Source of the DNA: JAWKWH01 sp041397625
GTDB lineage: Bacteria > Pseudomonadota > Alphaproteobacteria > Rhizobiales > Rhizobiaceae
Reading direction: 5' to 3'
Length of the DNA stretch: 64,000 nucleotides
NCBI GenBank assembly: GCA_041397625.1
Contig: JAWKWH010000004.1
Location: 1-64,000 of the forward strand
The position numbers and the translations under genes are program-made. Below the pieces are notes generated by a model. The model ran no database searches. It was not told the DNA's origin and was given only the letters and a program-made list of their open reading frames with translations. This document shows, one piece after another, positions 9,493 to 20,584 of the stretch. The first letter of the stretch is position 1, and every line of letters starts with the position of its first letter.

Positions 9493-10275
9493 ATGGCCAC
9501 CGATCCGCAGAGGCCCGCCAGGCTGTCCGATGTGAGGCGTTTCGAGGCGGCCGGTTTCCGCGCCTGGCCGGCCACGTCGGTGCGCTATGACGGCACATGG
9601 GTGATCCGGCTCACCGCCGGCCACCCCGCCAAGCGGCTGAACTCGGTCAACCTGCTCGATCCCGGCGACATCAACAATCTCAAGGAACGCATTGCCGGCG
9701 CCGCCCGCCGCTTCGAGGCCTATGGCCGGCCGATCACCTTCCGTATCTCGCCGCTGGCGGGAAAGGCCCTGTCCCGCCACCTGGACAGCGAAGGCTGGTC
9801 GGTCTTCTCCGAATCGCTGGTCATGTCGCTCGATCTTGAAACCGTCGATTTCGACGAGGTGATGGACCAGATCCCGATGAAGGATCTCAGCCGCTTCGTC
9901 GCCGCGGCGCTCAAGGTGAACGCGGACGATCCGGCGATCCGGCCGGGCCTTTCGGAAATCATCACCGCGATCCAGGCCGAGGCCGGACTGTTCGTCAACG
10001 AGCGCGAGGGCAAGGCGGTCGCGACGGCGATCTGCGTGCATGACAGCGACCTGGCCGGACTGTTCGAAGTCGCCACCGATGCCGGCGAACGCGGCAAGGG
10101 CTACGGACGCGGCGTCGTGCTGTCGGCGCTCAAATGGGCGCGCCTGCGCGGCGCACGGTCCGCCTGGCTGCAGGTCGAGGCCGACAATTCGGCCGCCCTG
10201 CACCTTTACGGCAAGCTCGGCTTTCGCGAGACCTATCGCTATCACTACCGCCGCCCGCCGGGCGTGGCCGCCTGA
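9493..10275 (+). CDS. GNAT family N-acetyltransferase
   Basis: A 260-aa protein whose C-terminal half (about 130-255) is a GNAT domain. The acetyl-CoA-binding motif is 'AGERGKGYGRG', followed by 'WLQVEADNSAALHLYGKLGFRETYRYHYR', the standard motif B end. The N-terminal 120 residues ('RRFEAAGFRAWPATSVRYDGTWVIRLT') are conserved in relatives found between argJ and mutT in rhizobia, as I recall. The acceptor is unknown. Its TGA shares one base with the ATG of mutT, so translation is probably coupled. Confidence 0.85.
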   Translation: MATDPQRPARLSDVRRFEAAGFRAWPATSVRYDGTWVIRLTAGHPAKRLNSVNLLDPGDINNLKERIAGAARRFEAYGRPITFRISPLAGKALSRHLDSEGWSVFSESLVMSLDLETVDFDEVMDQIPMKDLSRFVAAALKVNADDPAIRPGLSEIITAIQAEAGLFVNEREGKAVATAICVHDSDLAGLFEVATDAGERGKGYGRGVVLSALKWARLRGARSAWLQVEADNSAALHLYGKLGFRETYRYHYRRPPGVAA

Positions 10276-10694
10276 TGCCGGCGCCGAAGGCCAAGCCGGT
10301 GCTGCTGGTCGTGGCTTGCGCCCTGGTCGATGCGGACAACCGCATACTTCTGTCGCAACGGCCCGAAGGCAAGACGCTGGCCGGCCTGTGGGAGTTTCCC
10401 GGCGGCAAGGTCGAGGACGGCGAGACGCCGGAACAGGCCGTCATCCGCGAACTGGCCGAGGAACTCGGCATCGAAACCAGGGTTGCCTGCCTCGCGCCGT
10501 TGACATTCGCAAGCCACACCTATGACGATTTCCATCTTCTGATGCCGCTCTTCGTCTGCCGGCGCTTCTGGGGGGTTCCCGCCGCCCGGGAAGGCCAGGT
10601 GCTGAAATGGGTGCGCCCGCGCGACATGCGGTCCTTTCCCATGCCGCCGGCCGACGAACCGCTGATACCGGTATTGATGGATTTGCTGCACTGA
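10275..10694 (+). CDS. mutT: 8-oxo-dGTP diphosphatase MutT (Nudix)
   Basis: A 139-aa Nudix hydrolase with a perfect Nudix box (GGKVEDGETPEQAVIRELAEELGI, residues about 37-60; pattern G-x5-E-x7-REU-x-EE-x-GU). The surrounding pattern 'LLSQRPEGKTLAGLWEFPGGKVE' is characteristic of MutT, which removes 8-oxo-dGTP from the nucleotide pool and so prevents A:T to C:G transversions. The length is close to E. coli MutT. It starts one base inside the stop codon of the preceding GNAT gene. Confidence 0.92.
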   Translation: MPAPKAKPVLLVVACALVDADNRILLSQRPEGKTLAGLWEFPGGKVEDGETPEQAVIRELAEELGIETRVACLAPLTFASHTYDDFHLLMPLFVCRRFWGVPAAREGQVLKWVRPRDMRSFPMPPADEPLIPVLMDLLH

Positions 10695-10720
10695 CGGGGA
10701 GGAGCGACCGGAACATCGCC

Positions 10721-12163
10721 ATGAAACCAGAAACCGCGTTTACAGGACCGGAACTGTGCCGTCTGTCGGCAGCCGACGCCGTCGCGCTGTTGAAGAAGGG
10801 CGACGTCAAGCCGTCGGAACTGCTCGAAGCCAGCCTGACCCGCATCGAGCAGGTCGAAGCCGGGATCAACGCCGTCGTGACCGTCTGCGCCGAACGCGCG
10901 CGCGAAAGCCTGGCCGACCTCGACGCCCGGGCCCGGCGCAATGGCGGCAAGCCCGGCTGGCTCGGCGGCCTGCCGATCGCCATCAAGGACCTGAACGACG
11001 TTGCCGGCGTGCGCACCACCTACGGCACGAAGGGGTTTGCCGACCATGTGCCGGAAACCAGTGACCCGCTTGTCGAGCGGCTGGAAGACAATGGCGGCAT
11101 CATCGTCGGCAAGACCAACACGCCGGAATTCGGCGCCGGCGGCAACACGTTCAACGACGTCTTCGGCATGACGCGCAATCCCTGGGACACGCGCAAGAAT
11201 GCCGGCGGCTCGTCGGGCGGCGCAGCGGTTTCGCTGGCCGCCGGCGAGGTATGGCTGAGCCATGGTTCCGACCTGGCCGGTTCCCTGCGCACGCCGGCCG
11301 CCTATTGCGGCATCGTCGGTCTCAGGACATCGCCCGGTCGCGCCGGCGGCGGTTCGGTCAAGGCGGCGTTCCAGAACGCCGGTGTCCAGGGACCGATGGC
11401 GCGCGACATTCTCGACACGGCGCTGTTTCTCGACGCCATGGCCGGCTACGACCCGCGCCAGCCGCTGACGATCGACGCGCCGGCCGAACCGTTCCAGAAG
11501 GCGGTGCGGGAGGCGGATGCGCGCGTGCGCATCGCCTGGGCGCCGACGCTTGGCGGCTTCGCGCCCGTTGAGGCCGAGATCGAACAGGTCATGCGCGCGG
11601 CGCTGGAGAAGGCGGAGAGGAACGGCGCCCGGGTGGAGGAAGCCTGCCCGGACCTGCCGGAACTGGAACCGACCTATGTCACCTTGCGCGCACTGACCTG
11701 GGAGGCCGGCCCGGGACGGCAACCGCCGCACATCCAGAGGCACTTCAAGGCGACGCTTGCCGAGAACATCGAGGTCGGGCGCAACCTGACCGTCGACCAG
11801 GTGGTCGACGCCGAGCGCAACCGCACCGCGCTCTATCACAACTGCCGGCGTTTCCTCGAAAGCCACGACGTGCTTGCGACCGCGGTCGTCGGGCTCGAAC
11901 CACAGGCGGTGGAGAAGGAATATCCGACCGAGGTCGCCGGCGAGAAGATGCGGACCTATGTGGACTGGCTGAAATTCTCGTTCCTCGCGACCGCCACCAC
12001 GCTGCCGGCGCTCTCCATGCCATGCGGCTTCACCGAGAGCGGCATGCCGGTCGGCATCCAGCTGATCGGTCCGCCGCGCGGCGAGGCCAGGCTGCTGGCC
12101 GTGGCCAGAGCCATCGAGGACGCCACCGGCCTGGCGGCCATCACGCCGATCGACCCGCGCTGA
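10721..12163 (+). CDS. Amidase (amidase-signature family)
   Basis: A 480-aa amidase-signature enzyme. The Ser-cisSer-Lys triad can be placed: Lys89 in 'LPIAIKDLND', the cis-Ser in 'GGSSGG' (164-165) and nucleophile Ser188 in 'GSDLAGSLRTPA'. The usual GG before the nucleophile is AG here, a mild deviation. The length equals typical family members. The substrate amide cannot be inferred; it is not GatA, because the gatCAB context is absent. It lies 26 bp after mutT and may be in the same transcript. A GGAGG at 10698 is too far from the ATG to be an ideal ribosome site. Confidence 0.88.
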   Translation: MKPETAFTGPELCRLSAADAVALLKKGDVKPSELLEASLTRIEQVEAGINAVVTVCAERARESLADLDARARRNGGKPGWLGGLPIAIKDLNDVAGVRTTYGTKGFADHVPETSDPLVERLEDNGGIIVGKTNTPEFGAGGNTFNDVFGMTRNPWDTRKNAGGSSGGAAVSLAAGEVWLSHGSDLAGSLRTPAAYCGIVGLRTSPGRAGGGSVKAAFQNAGVQGPMARDILDTALFLDAMAGYDPRQPLTIDAPAEPFQKAVREADARVRIAWAPTLGGFAPVEAEIEQVMRAALEKAERNGARVEEACPDLPELEPTYVTLRALTWEAGPGRQPPHIQRHFKATLAENIEVGRNLTVDQVVDAERNRTALYHNCRRFLESHDVLATAVVGLEPQAVEKEYPTEVAGEKMRTYVDWLKFSFLATATTLPALSMPCGFTESGMPVGIQLIGPPRGEARLLAVARAIEDATGLAAITPIDPR

Positions 12164-12177
12164 GCGGAAATGCGGGA

Positions 12178-12200
12178 CTGAGCCGCGATTTGCGGCTCAG
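12178..12200. terminator. Hairpin between convergent genes
   Basis: A 9-bp perfect stem (ctgagccgc / gcggctcag) with loop gattt, lying between the amidase stop and the end of the convergent membrane-protein gene, whose TGA is in the right arm. There is no T-tract on either side, so it is at most a weak bidirectional transcription barrier. Confidence 0.35.
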
Positions 12201-12643
12201 CTCTCCTCGTCCTTGCCGCCGTCGCCGCGATTCTCGTCGACGATCTTCAGCGCCACCAGCCCGATGATGGGGACAAGGATGCCGGCAAGCCCGCCGCGCG
12301 TCTTCAACAGGCCGGGAACGGCGCCGAGAAGCGCAGCGATCGCCAGCGCCTTCACCTCGCCGGCACGCGCCTCCTCGCGGCGGCGCTTCCAGGCTTTCGC
12401 CTGCATCGAGTTGACGACCAAAAGCAGCACCGCGACGACCAGAAAGCCAAGGCCGAAACCGAGCGTCGCCTCGATCGTGCCGTAACGTTCGGCGACGAGC
12501 ACGAAGCCGGCGCCGACCAGGAAAGCGACACCGACGACGGCGCACAGACCGGCCAGCACATAGAGGATAGCGGCGCTGCTGACCCGGCTGGTCAGCTCCT
12601 TCACCTCGCCGGAGACCAGAGACGAAACCAGCGACTTCAGCAT
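12197..12643 (-). CDS. Small inner-membrane protein, putative phage-holin-superfamily-like
   Basis: A 148-aa protein with two strong membrane helices (about residues 24-51 and 61-81) in an arrangement like the stress-related 'holin superfamily III' membrane proteins, and a third hydrophobic stretch near 115-135. The C-terminus is acidic and basic mixed (ENRGDGGKDEES). It lies 12 bp downstream of a YqjD/ElaB-like gene in the same orientation; such pairs (with YqjE-like proteins) are common and tied to stationary phase in enterobacteria. The assignment rests on topology and context only. Confidence 0.65.
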   Translation of the reverse strand: MLKSLVSSLVSGEVKELTSRVSSAAILYVLAGLCAVVGVAFLVGAGFVLVAERYGTIEATLGFGLGFLVVAVLLLVVNSMQAKAWKRRREEARAGEVKALAIAALLGAVPGLLKTRGGLAGILVPIIGLVALKIVDENRGDGGKDEES

Positions 12644-12655
12644 CGCCTCAAGACC

Positions 12656-12988
12656 TCAGCGACGGGCAAGCAGGGCAAGCAGAAAGCCGACGCCCGCCGC
12701 CATCGCAAGCGAGGTTACCGGTTTTTCGCGCACGTGCCTGGCAAGTTCCGCCTCGAGCTCGTCGGCATTTTCGCGCAGCGATTCCAGCGCCACCTCCCCC
12801 TGCGCCTTCAGGGCCTCCATGCCGTCGCTCGCCACCTTCTTCGCCGCGCCGGTCGAGCGCTGCTTGGAGCGTTTCAGCTCGTCGGACAGGTGGGCGACCT
12901 CCTGCTTCAGGATCTCGATCTGTTTGACGAGCTCCTCGTTTGCCGCCTTGGCCCGGTCTGCGGCCGAGGGTTTCGCGGTCGTTGCCAT
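12656..12988 (-). CDS. YqjD/ElaB-like (DUF883) membrane-anchored protein
   Basis: A 110-aa protein with a long amphipathic helix (about residues 15-85, rich in Glu, Lys and Ala, probably coiled coil) and one C-terminal membrane helix (about 92-108) ending in 'LLALLARR'. The segment 'VREKPVTSLAMAAGVGFLLALL' is the DUF883 hallmark. E. coli YqjD anchors ribosomes to the membrane in stationary phase. The start at 12988 has AGGAGA seven bases upstream and is preferred over longer readings. Probably co-transcribed with the following membrane protein. Confidence 0.85.
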   Translation of the reverse strand: MATTAKPSAADRAKAANEELVKQIEILKQEVAHLSDELKRSKQRSTGAAKKVASDGMEALKAQGEVALESLRENADELEAELARHVREKPVTSLAMAAGVGFLLALLARR

Positions 12989-13168
12989 ATCGGTTCTCCT
13001 GCATCTGCCTGTCGGCCGCATGAAACGGCGTTTGCCGGGCAATGTCCAGTGGTCGATCCGGCCTGTGATGCGGCGCACAGCCATCCCGGCCGCCGCCGCC
13101 TAGCCTGTGAACCATGACGAGCGGGCCAAACGTCGGCGCCGCATCTACAAACCAGAGGCACGGAAACC

Positions 13169-13459
13169 ATGGAACACATCGCCGCAATCCTTCTTCTCGT
13201 CGGATGCTCGGACGACATGCTCGTTTGCCGCGAACTGCCCGCTCCGACGCCGATCTACGAAACCGCCGAGGAATGCGAAGCGCAGATCGAAGCCTCGATG
13301 ATCGACTTTTCCGACCGCTATCCGCAGGTGCTGGGCCAGTGCGTCGCCACCGATCCCGCGCTTGAGGAACTCGACGCCGAACTGGCCTGGCGCATTTCGG
13401 CCGACGGTACGTTCCTGGCGTCCTACGAGCAGCCGGTGGTTCAGGTGGCCGCGCGCTGA
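13169..13459 (+). CDS. Small conserved hypothetical protein with paired cysteines
   Basis: 96 aa. A short hydrophobic N-terminus (residues 4-12) is followed by a region with four cysteines (Cys13, Cys20, Cys36 and Cys58), which suggests either a non-cleaved export signal and disulfides or a small soluble protein. I do not recognise a family by name. It is preceded by GGAA close to the ATG, and its codon usage resembles the neighbours, which supports it being real. It stands alone between a divergent gene and a lipoprotein gene. Confidence 0.6.
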   Translation: MEHIAAILLLVGCSDDMLVCRELPAPTPIYETAEECEAQIEASMIDFSDRYPQVLGQCVATDPALEELDAELAWRISADGTFLASYEQPVVQVAAR

Positions 13460-13602
13460 CCGCCAGCCTTGCGATCAGCTTTTTTCTCCCGTAGCGAAAA
13501 TCCTTCCTTAACGCCGATCGCCGAAATTTCGCCTCCTGATCATGGTTGTGATCGATTCGCGGATTCCGGCGGGGCGTCCTTTTCCGTCTACAGGAGATCT
13601 TC

Positions 13603-13863
13603 ATGAGAAAGTCCATCATCGTGCTCGCAGCCATCATGGGAATGACCGGCTGTTCGACGCTCGAGCGCGACGCTTCGCTCGGTGCCGCCGCCGGCGGCGC
13701 CATCGGGGCGCTGGCGACCGGCCGTCTCGGCGGCGCGCTTGCGGGAGCGGCCATCGGTGCGGGAACCGCGGTTCTCGTCGGCCAGGCCACACGCAAGGGC
13801 TATTGCATCTATCGCGATCCGCGCACGCTGAAGACCTACGAGGCGCGCTGCCGCGCCGGCTAG
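13603..13863 (+). CDS. Glycine-zipper outer-membrane lipoprotein
   Basis: An 86-aa lipoprotein. The signal peptide ends in the lipobox 'MTGC' with Cys17 as the lipidation site. A glycine-zipper stretch follows (about 27-65: GAAAGGAIGALATG and GAAIGAGTAVLVG), then a short C-terminal part with two cysteines. Such small proteins are common in rhizobial outer membranes; their role is unknown. AGGAG lies seven bases before the ATG. Two GANTC sites (13554-13558, 13562-13566) lie in the promoter region. Confidence 0.82.
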   Translation: MRKSIIVLAAIMGMTGCSTLERDASLGAAAGGAIGALATGRLGGALAGAAIGAGTAVLVGQATRKGYCIYRDPRTLKTYEARCRAG

Positions 13864-13966
13864 GTCGTGGTGAGGATTTCCGCAACGCCGCATCCGCGGT
13901 GCGCCGGCATTTGCCTTCGCGCCGCCGCGCGATAGGTTCTGCCTGACACCAACCAGGCATTAGCCC

Positions 13967-15394
13967 ATGCGGTACGACCGACCCGTATTGAGCCTCCACG
14001 CAGCTTGCATGGCCGCCGTCGTGTGCGGCGGCCTCGCATTCGCCCAGGAACCGCCCTGGAGCGAGCGGGCATTGCGCGCCCATGTGGATCAGAACGACCT
14101 GCGTGGCACGCTGCCGAAAATGGTGCTGGAGGAGCTGCGCCGTCAGGGAGAAACCCTGTTTGACGCCCGTTTCACACCGGCCGACGGCGCCGGTCGGCCG
14201 CGCGCCACCATGGCACCGGCGCCGACCCGGCGAGAGAAGGCGTCGCAGACCCTGTTCAACCGCGCCACCGGCCCGGACGCCAATGCCTGTTCGGGCTGCC
14301 ACAACCAGCCCGCCGCCGGCGGCGCAGGCGATTTCGCCAGCAATATCTTCATCGTCGAGAATCCGGAGGGCGACCTCGCGCCGATGCCCGATCCGTCACT
14401 CGCAAACGAACGGGGCACGAGCCACATTTTCGGCGCCGGACTGATCGAGCTTCTGGCGCGCGAGATGACCGCCGACCTTCAGGCCGCGCGCAGTCGCGCC
14501 GCAGCCAAGGCCGAACGGCAGGGCCGCGCGGTCACGCTTCGGCTCGCGGCCAAGGGCGTGGACTTCGGCGAGATCATCGTCGCGCCCGACGGCACGACCG
14601 ACACGACACGCCTGGACGGCGTCGATGCCGATCTCGTCGTCAGGCCCTTCGGCCAGAAGGGCGTGTTCGTCTCGCTTCGCGAATTCACCGTCACCGTGCT
14701 CAACCATCATCTGGGCATGCAGGCCGACGAGCGTTTCGGCCTGGCGCATACGGGCGAACTCGATTTCGACGGCGACGGCGTTTCCGTGGAGATGACGGAA
14801 GGCGACGTCTCCGCCCTGGTCGCCTGGCAGGCCGGCCTGGCGCCGCCGACGACGATTGCGCCCGACGACGCGCGGTGGCGCGAGGCGGCCGCGCGCGGCC
14901 GGGCGGTGTTCGGCGAACTGGGCTGCGCCGCCTGCCACGTGCCGTCGCTGCCGCTCGAAAGCCTGCGGTTTTCCGATCCGGGCCCGGTCGACGCCGCGGG
15001 CACGCTGACGGCGGCCGACGTGATGGAACCGGCGGTCTACGACCTCGATCTGGCGGATTGGGCGGCAGCCCTGCCACGCGACGAGGATGGCCGCGTACTG
15101 GTGCCGCTCTTCGGCGACCTGAAACGCCATGCGATCGCCGGCGACGGCGAACCGCTGGGCAACGAACGCCTGTCGCAGCGCGGCGTTCCGACCGGCTCCT
15201 TCATGACCGCGGAATTGTGGGGGCTTGCCAGCACGGCGCCCTACGGACACCGCAACGACCATGTGACGATCGACGGCATCATCCGCGCCCATGGCGGCGA
15301 GGCGCGAGACGCGCGAAGCGGATATGAACGGGCCGACGAGGCCGACCGCAGCGCTCTGATCGCCTTTCTCAAGACGCTGGTGATCGAGCCGTAG
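13967..15394 (+). CDS. Di-heme c-type oxidoreductase (DHOR/DUF1111 family)
   Basis: 475 aa with a Sec signal peptide (residues 1 to about 26, ending in 'GLAFAQ'). Two heme-c sites are visible: CSGCH at Cys108 and CAACH at Cys320, the latter in a 'GRAVFGELGCAACHVPSLPL' context typical of the di-heme oxidoreductase family related to MauG and cytochrome c peroxidase. It should be periplasmic, with cytochrome maturation by the Ccm system. The electron partner is unknown; no imelysin or EfeO-type gene, a frequent neighbour of this family, lies beside it. It converges on the hybrid kinase. Confidence 0.85.
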   Translation: MRYDRPVLSLHAACMAAVVCGGLAFAQEPPWSERALRAHVDQNDLRGTLPKMVLEELRRQGETLFDARFTPADGAGRPRATMAPAPTRREKASQTLFNRATGPDANACSGCHNQPAAGGAGDFASNIFIVENPEGDLAPMPDPSLANERGTSHIFGAGLIELLAREMTADLQAARSRAAAKAERQGRAVTLRLAAKGVDFGEIIVAPDGTTDTTRLDGVDADLVVRPFGQKGVFVSLREFTVTVLNHHLGMQADERFGLAHTGELDFDGDGVSVEMTEGDVSALVAWQAGLAPPTTIAPDDARWREAAARGRAVFGELGCAACHVPSLPLESLRFSDPGPVDAAGTLTAADVMEPAVYDLDLADWAAALPRDEDGRVLVPLFGDLKRHAIAGDGEPLGNERLSQRGVPTGSFMTAELWGLASTAPYGHRNDHVTIDGIIRAHGGEARDARSGYERADEADRSALIAFLKTLVIEP

Positions 15395-15430
15395 GCGAGG
15401 TTTTAGGCCTCTCCCGGACGCCAAGCGCCC

Positions 15431-18931
<3,501 letters not shown>

Positions 18932-18982
18932 GAGTTCTTGCCCCAGGTTTCAAGAAATCGGAGCAAAAATGCGCGACAACGA

Positions 18983-18997
18983 TTAACGACTAATTAA
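18983..18997. promoter_or_regulatory. CtrA box (TTAA-N7-TTAA)
   Basis: TTAA (18983-18986), seven bases, TTAA (18994-18997) followed by CC: an exact match to the alphaproteobacterial CtrA consensus. It lies 52 bp upstream of the hybrid kinase start and 142 bp upstream of the PilZ gene on the other strand, in the shared intergenic region. A GANTC site (19009-19013) lies next to it. Confidence 0.7.
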
Positions 18998-19138
18998 CCA
19001 TGTTCACGGAATCGCGCAGACGGGCGCTCTCCAGCGCTCCGAAACGCCGTTTCGGCCGGCAGCGGACAGCCGGCGCGCCCGTCGATTTACCATCTCATAA
19101 GGCTGTTCCGCTAAGATCGCACCGTTCTGGAGGGTCTC

Positions 19139-19429
19139 ATGACCGCGTTGCGACAAGCGCCGGAGAGCAGGCGGACAAAGCGGCACAACGTAGCCTGGAA
19201 GGGCGTCATCACCTTTGGCGTCGACCAGGCGCCGGTTGCCTGCGTGATCAAGGACATATCGCCGGTCGGCGTGCAGGTGCTGATCGGCCCGAACTCCAGG
19301 GTTCCCGACCGTTTCTTTCTCAAATTGCCCAATGGCAGCAAGTCGTTCCGCTGCCAGGTGATTTGGCGCGACGGCCAGTTTCTCGGCATCAAGTTTGTCG
19401 GTACCAGCCCGCGCTGGCAGCACGGCTGA
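19139..19429 (+). CDS. PilZ-domain protein (putative c-di-GMP receptor)
   Basis: 96 aa made almost entirely of one PilZ domain. The two c-di-GMP-binding motifs are visible: RxxxR-like 'RRTKR' (11-15) and DxSxxG-like 'DISPVG' (39-44). PilZ proteins bind cyclic di-GMP and pass the signal to motility, polysaccharide or cell-cycle targets. No output domain is fused, so it must act through a partner. GGAGGG lies close upstream. It is divergent from the hybrid kinase and shares the intergenic region with its CtrA box. Confidence 0.88.
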   Translation: MTALRQAPESRRTKRHNVAWKGVITFGVDQAPVACVIKDISPVGVQVLIGPNSRVPDRFFLKLPNGSKSFRCQVIWRDGQFLGIKFVGTSPRWQHG

Positions 19430-19484
19430 CCACTTTGCCGGCCCGAGCCTATTTTGTCGCTCCGGCCGGGCGGCGGCGGATGCG

Positions 19485-19499
19485 TTAACCGACGGTTAA
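19485..19499 (+). promoter_or_regulatory. CtrA box (TTAA-N7-TTAA)
   Basis: TTAA (19485-19488), CCGACGG, TTAA (19496-19499) followed by CC. Exact CtrA consensus, 53 bp upstream of the start of the 74-aa gene at 19552, in the correct place to control the two-gene unit 19552-20573. Confidence 0.7.
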
Positions 19500-19551
19500 C
19501 CAACAATTCGCACAGTCATCGCACGTCATGTCTGATTGAGAGGGCCTGCCG

Positions 19552-19776
19552 ATGCAGATGCCTCAGGTCGATGTTCAAGGCGAATCCGCCCGGCTTGACT
19601 TTTGGACGCGCCGCATGCGCATCGAGGCGCACAATGCGGAAAAGCGCATGGAAACGCTGTCCCATGTCCACATGCTGCTGGAGCGGCTGCAGGACGGCAG
19701 CATCTCCACCTCGCTTGCCATGCGCTGGCTTCAGCGCATCGAGACCGCCAATCGCGGCGGCCGGCCGTTGTCATGA
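19552..19776 (+). CDS. Small hypothetical protein, first gene of a CtrA-box operon
   Basis: 74 aa, predicted helical and charged, with no membrane segment or cysteine. The middle part 'RRMRIEAHNAEKRMETLSHVHMLLERLQDG' looks like a coiled-coil or helical-hairpin adaptor. I do not recognise a family. A GAGAGGG Shine-Dalgarno lies about seven bases before the ATG, and a perfect CtrA box lies 53 bp further up. Its stop overlaps the start of the next gene (ATGA), so the two proteins are made together and may interact. Confidence 0.7.
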   Translation: MQMPQVDVQGESARLDFWTRRMRIEAHNAEKRMETLSHVHMLLERLQDGSISTSLAMRWLQRIETANRGGRPLS

Positions 19777-20573
19777 CCGAACTGCCCACCGATCTCGTCC
19801 ATCGCCTGCAACACTGGACCGTGCGGCAGCCGACGATCTCCGCCTTTGACCTGGCCGAATACATGGTCGCGCCGGAGGGCCAGCGCGAAGCCATCGTCAG
19901 GCGGTCCAGGTTTCCCGCGGCGATGCGCGCGCCGAGCCCGGCCGAGGCACGGTTCGAAATCTGCCGTCACCTGACCGGTGAACTAAGCGCCGAGCACCTG
20001 GCGCGCAAGGCGGCGGCGATGCGCACCCGGCTTGTGGCCAGGGAAACCGATTACGTGCGCAACCGGCTCAACGCCGACGGCATCGACGGCTTCCAGTCGC
20101 GCATCGGCGACGGCGCCCTGCCGGCATGTCGCCGGCAGATGCAGATCGAGACCCATCCGGTCTATCTGGAGGGCGTCAAGGTCACGGCCGATATTCCGCT
20201 GCGCCTCGACAAAACGACCGCCGCCGGCAGGATGCGGCTTGGCGGGCTGGTGCTGCGGTTCGGACGCGGCATCATGGCGGGGCCGGAGACCGCGCAATGG
20301 TTGTCGTCCTTCGTGCACGGCTATCTCAGGCAGACAAGCACCGCCGGGAACGCCGACATCGGTCACAATCTCTGCCTGGTCGCCGATATCGGTGCCGCGC
20401 GGTTGTTCAAGGCCCCGACCGACGCCATCAGCCGGTACAAGGCCATGCAGGCGGCCTGCGCCGACATCGCCGGACAATGGCGCATGCTCGCGCCGCCAAG
20501 ACCGGCGGCCCGGCAACTGGACGACCTCGTCCGCCTGACATCCGAGCAAAGCACCCGCCTGACGCCCGCCTGA
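19773..20573 (+). CDS. Hypothetical protein, coupled to the small gene upstream
   Basis: 266 aa, soluble, with no signal peptide. The N-terminal 110 residues are helical and Arg-rich. The centre (about 120-215) alternates strands: 'VYLEGVKVTADIPLRL', 'GRMRLGGLVLRFGRG', then a helix and 'HNLCLVADIGAARLFKAP'. The pattern faintly recalls restriction-nuclease-like folds, where an Asp on one strand and a charged residue on the next form the site, but I cannot support a catalytic motif and give it no function. It starts within the stop codon of the 74-aa gene (ATGA overlap). Confidence 0.75.
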   Translation: MTELPTDLVHRLQHWTVRQPTISAFDLAEYMVAPEGQREAIVRRSRFPAAMRAPSPAEARFEICRHLTGELSAEHLARKAAAMRTRLVARETDYVRNRLNADGIDGFQSRIGDGALPACRRQMQIETHPVYLEGVKVTADIPLRLDKTTAAGRMRLGGLVLRFGRGIMAGPETAQWLSSFVHGYLRQTSTAGNADIGHNLCLVADIGAARLFKAPTDAISRYKAMQAACADIAGQWRMLAPPRPAARQLDDLVRLTSEQSTRLTPA

Positions 20574-20584
20574 CCGTTCGCCGC

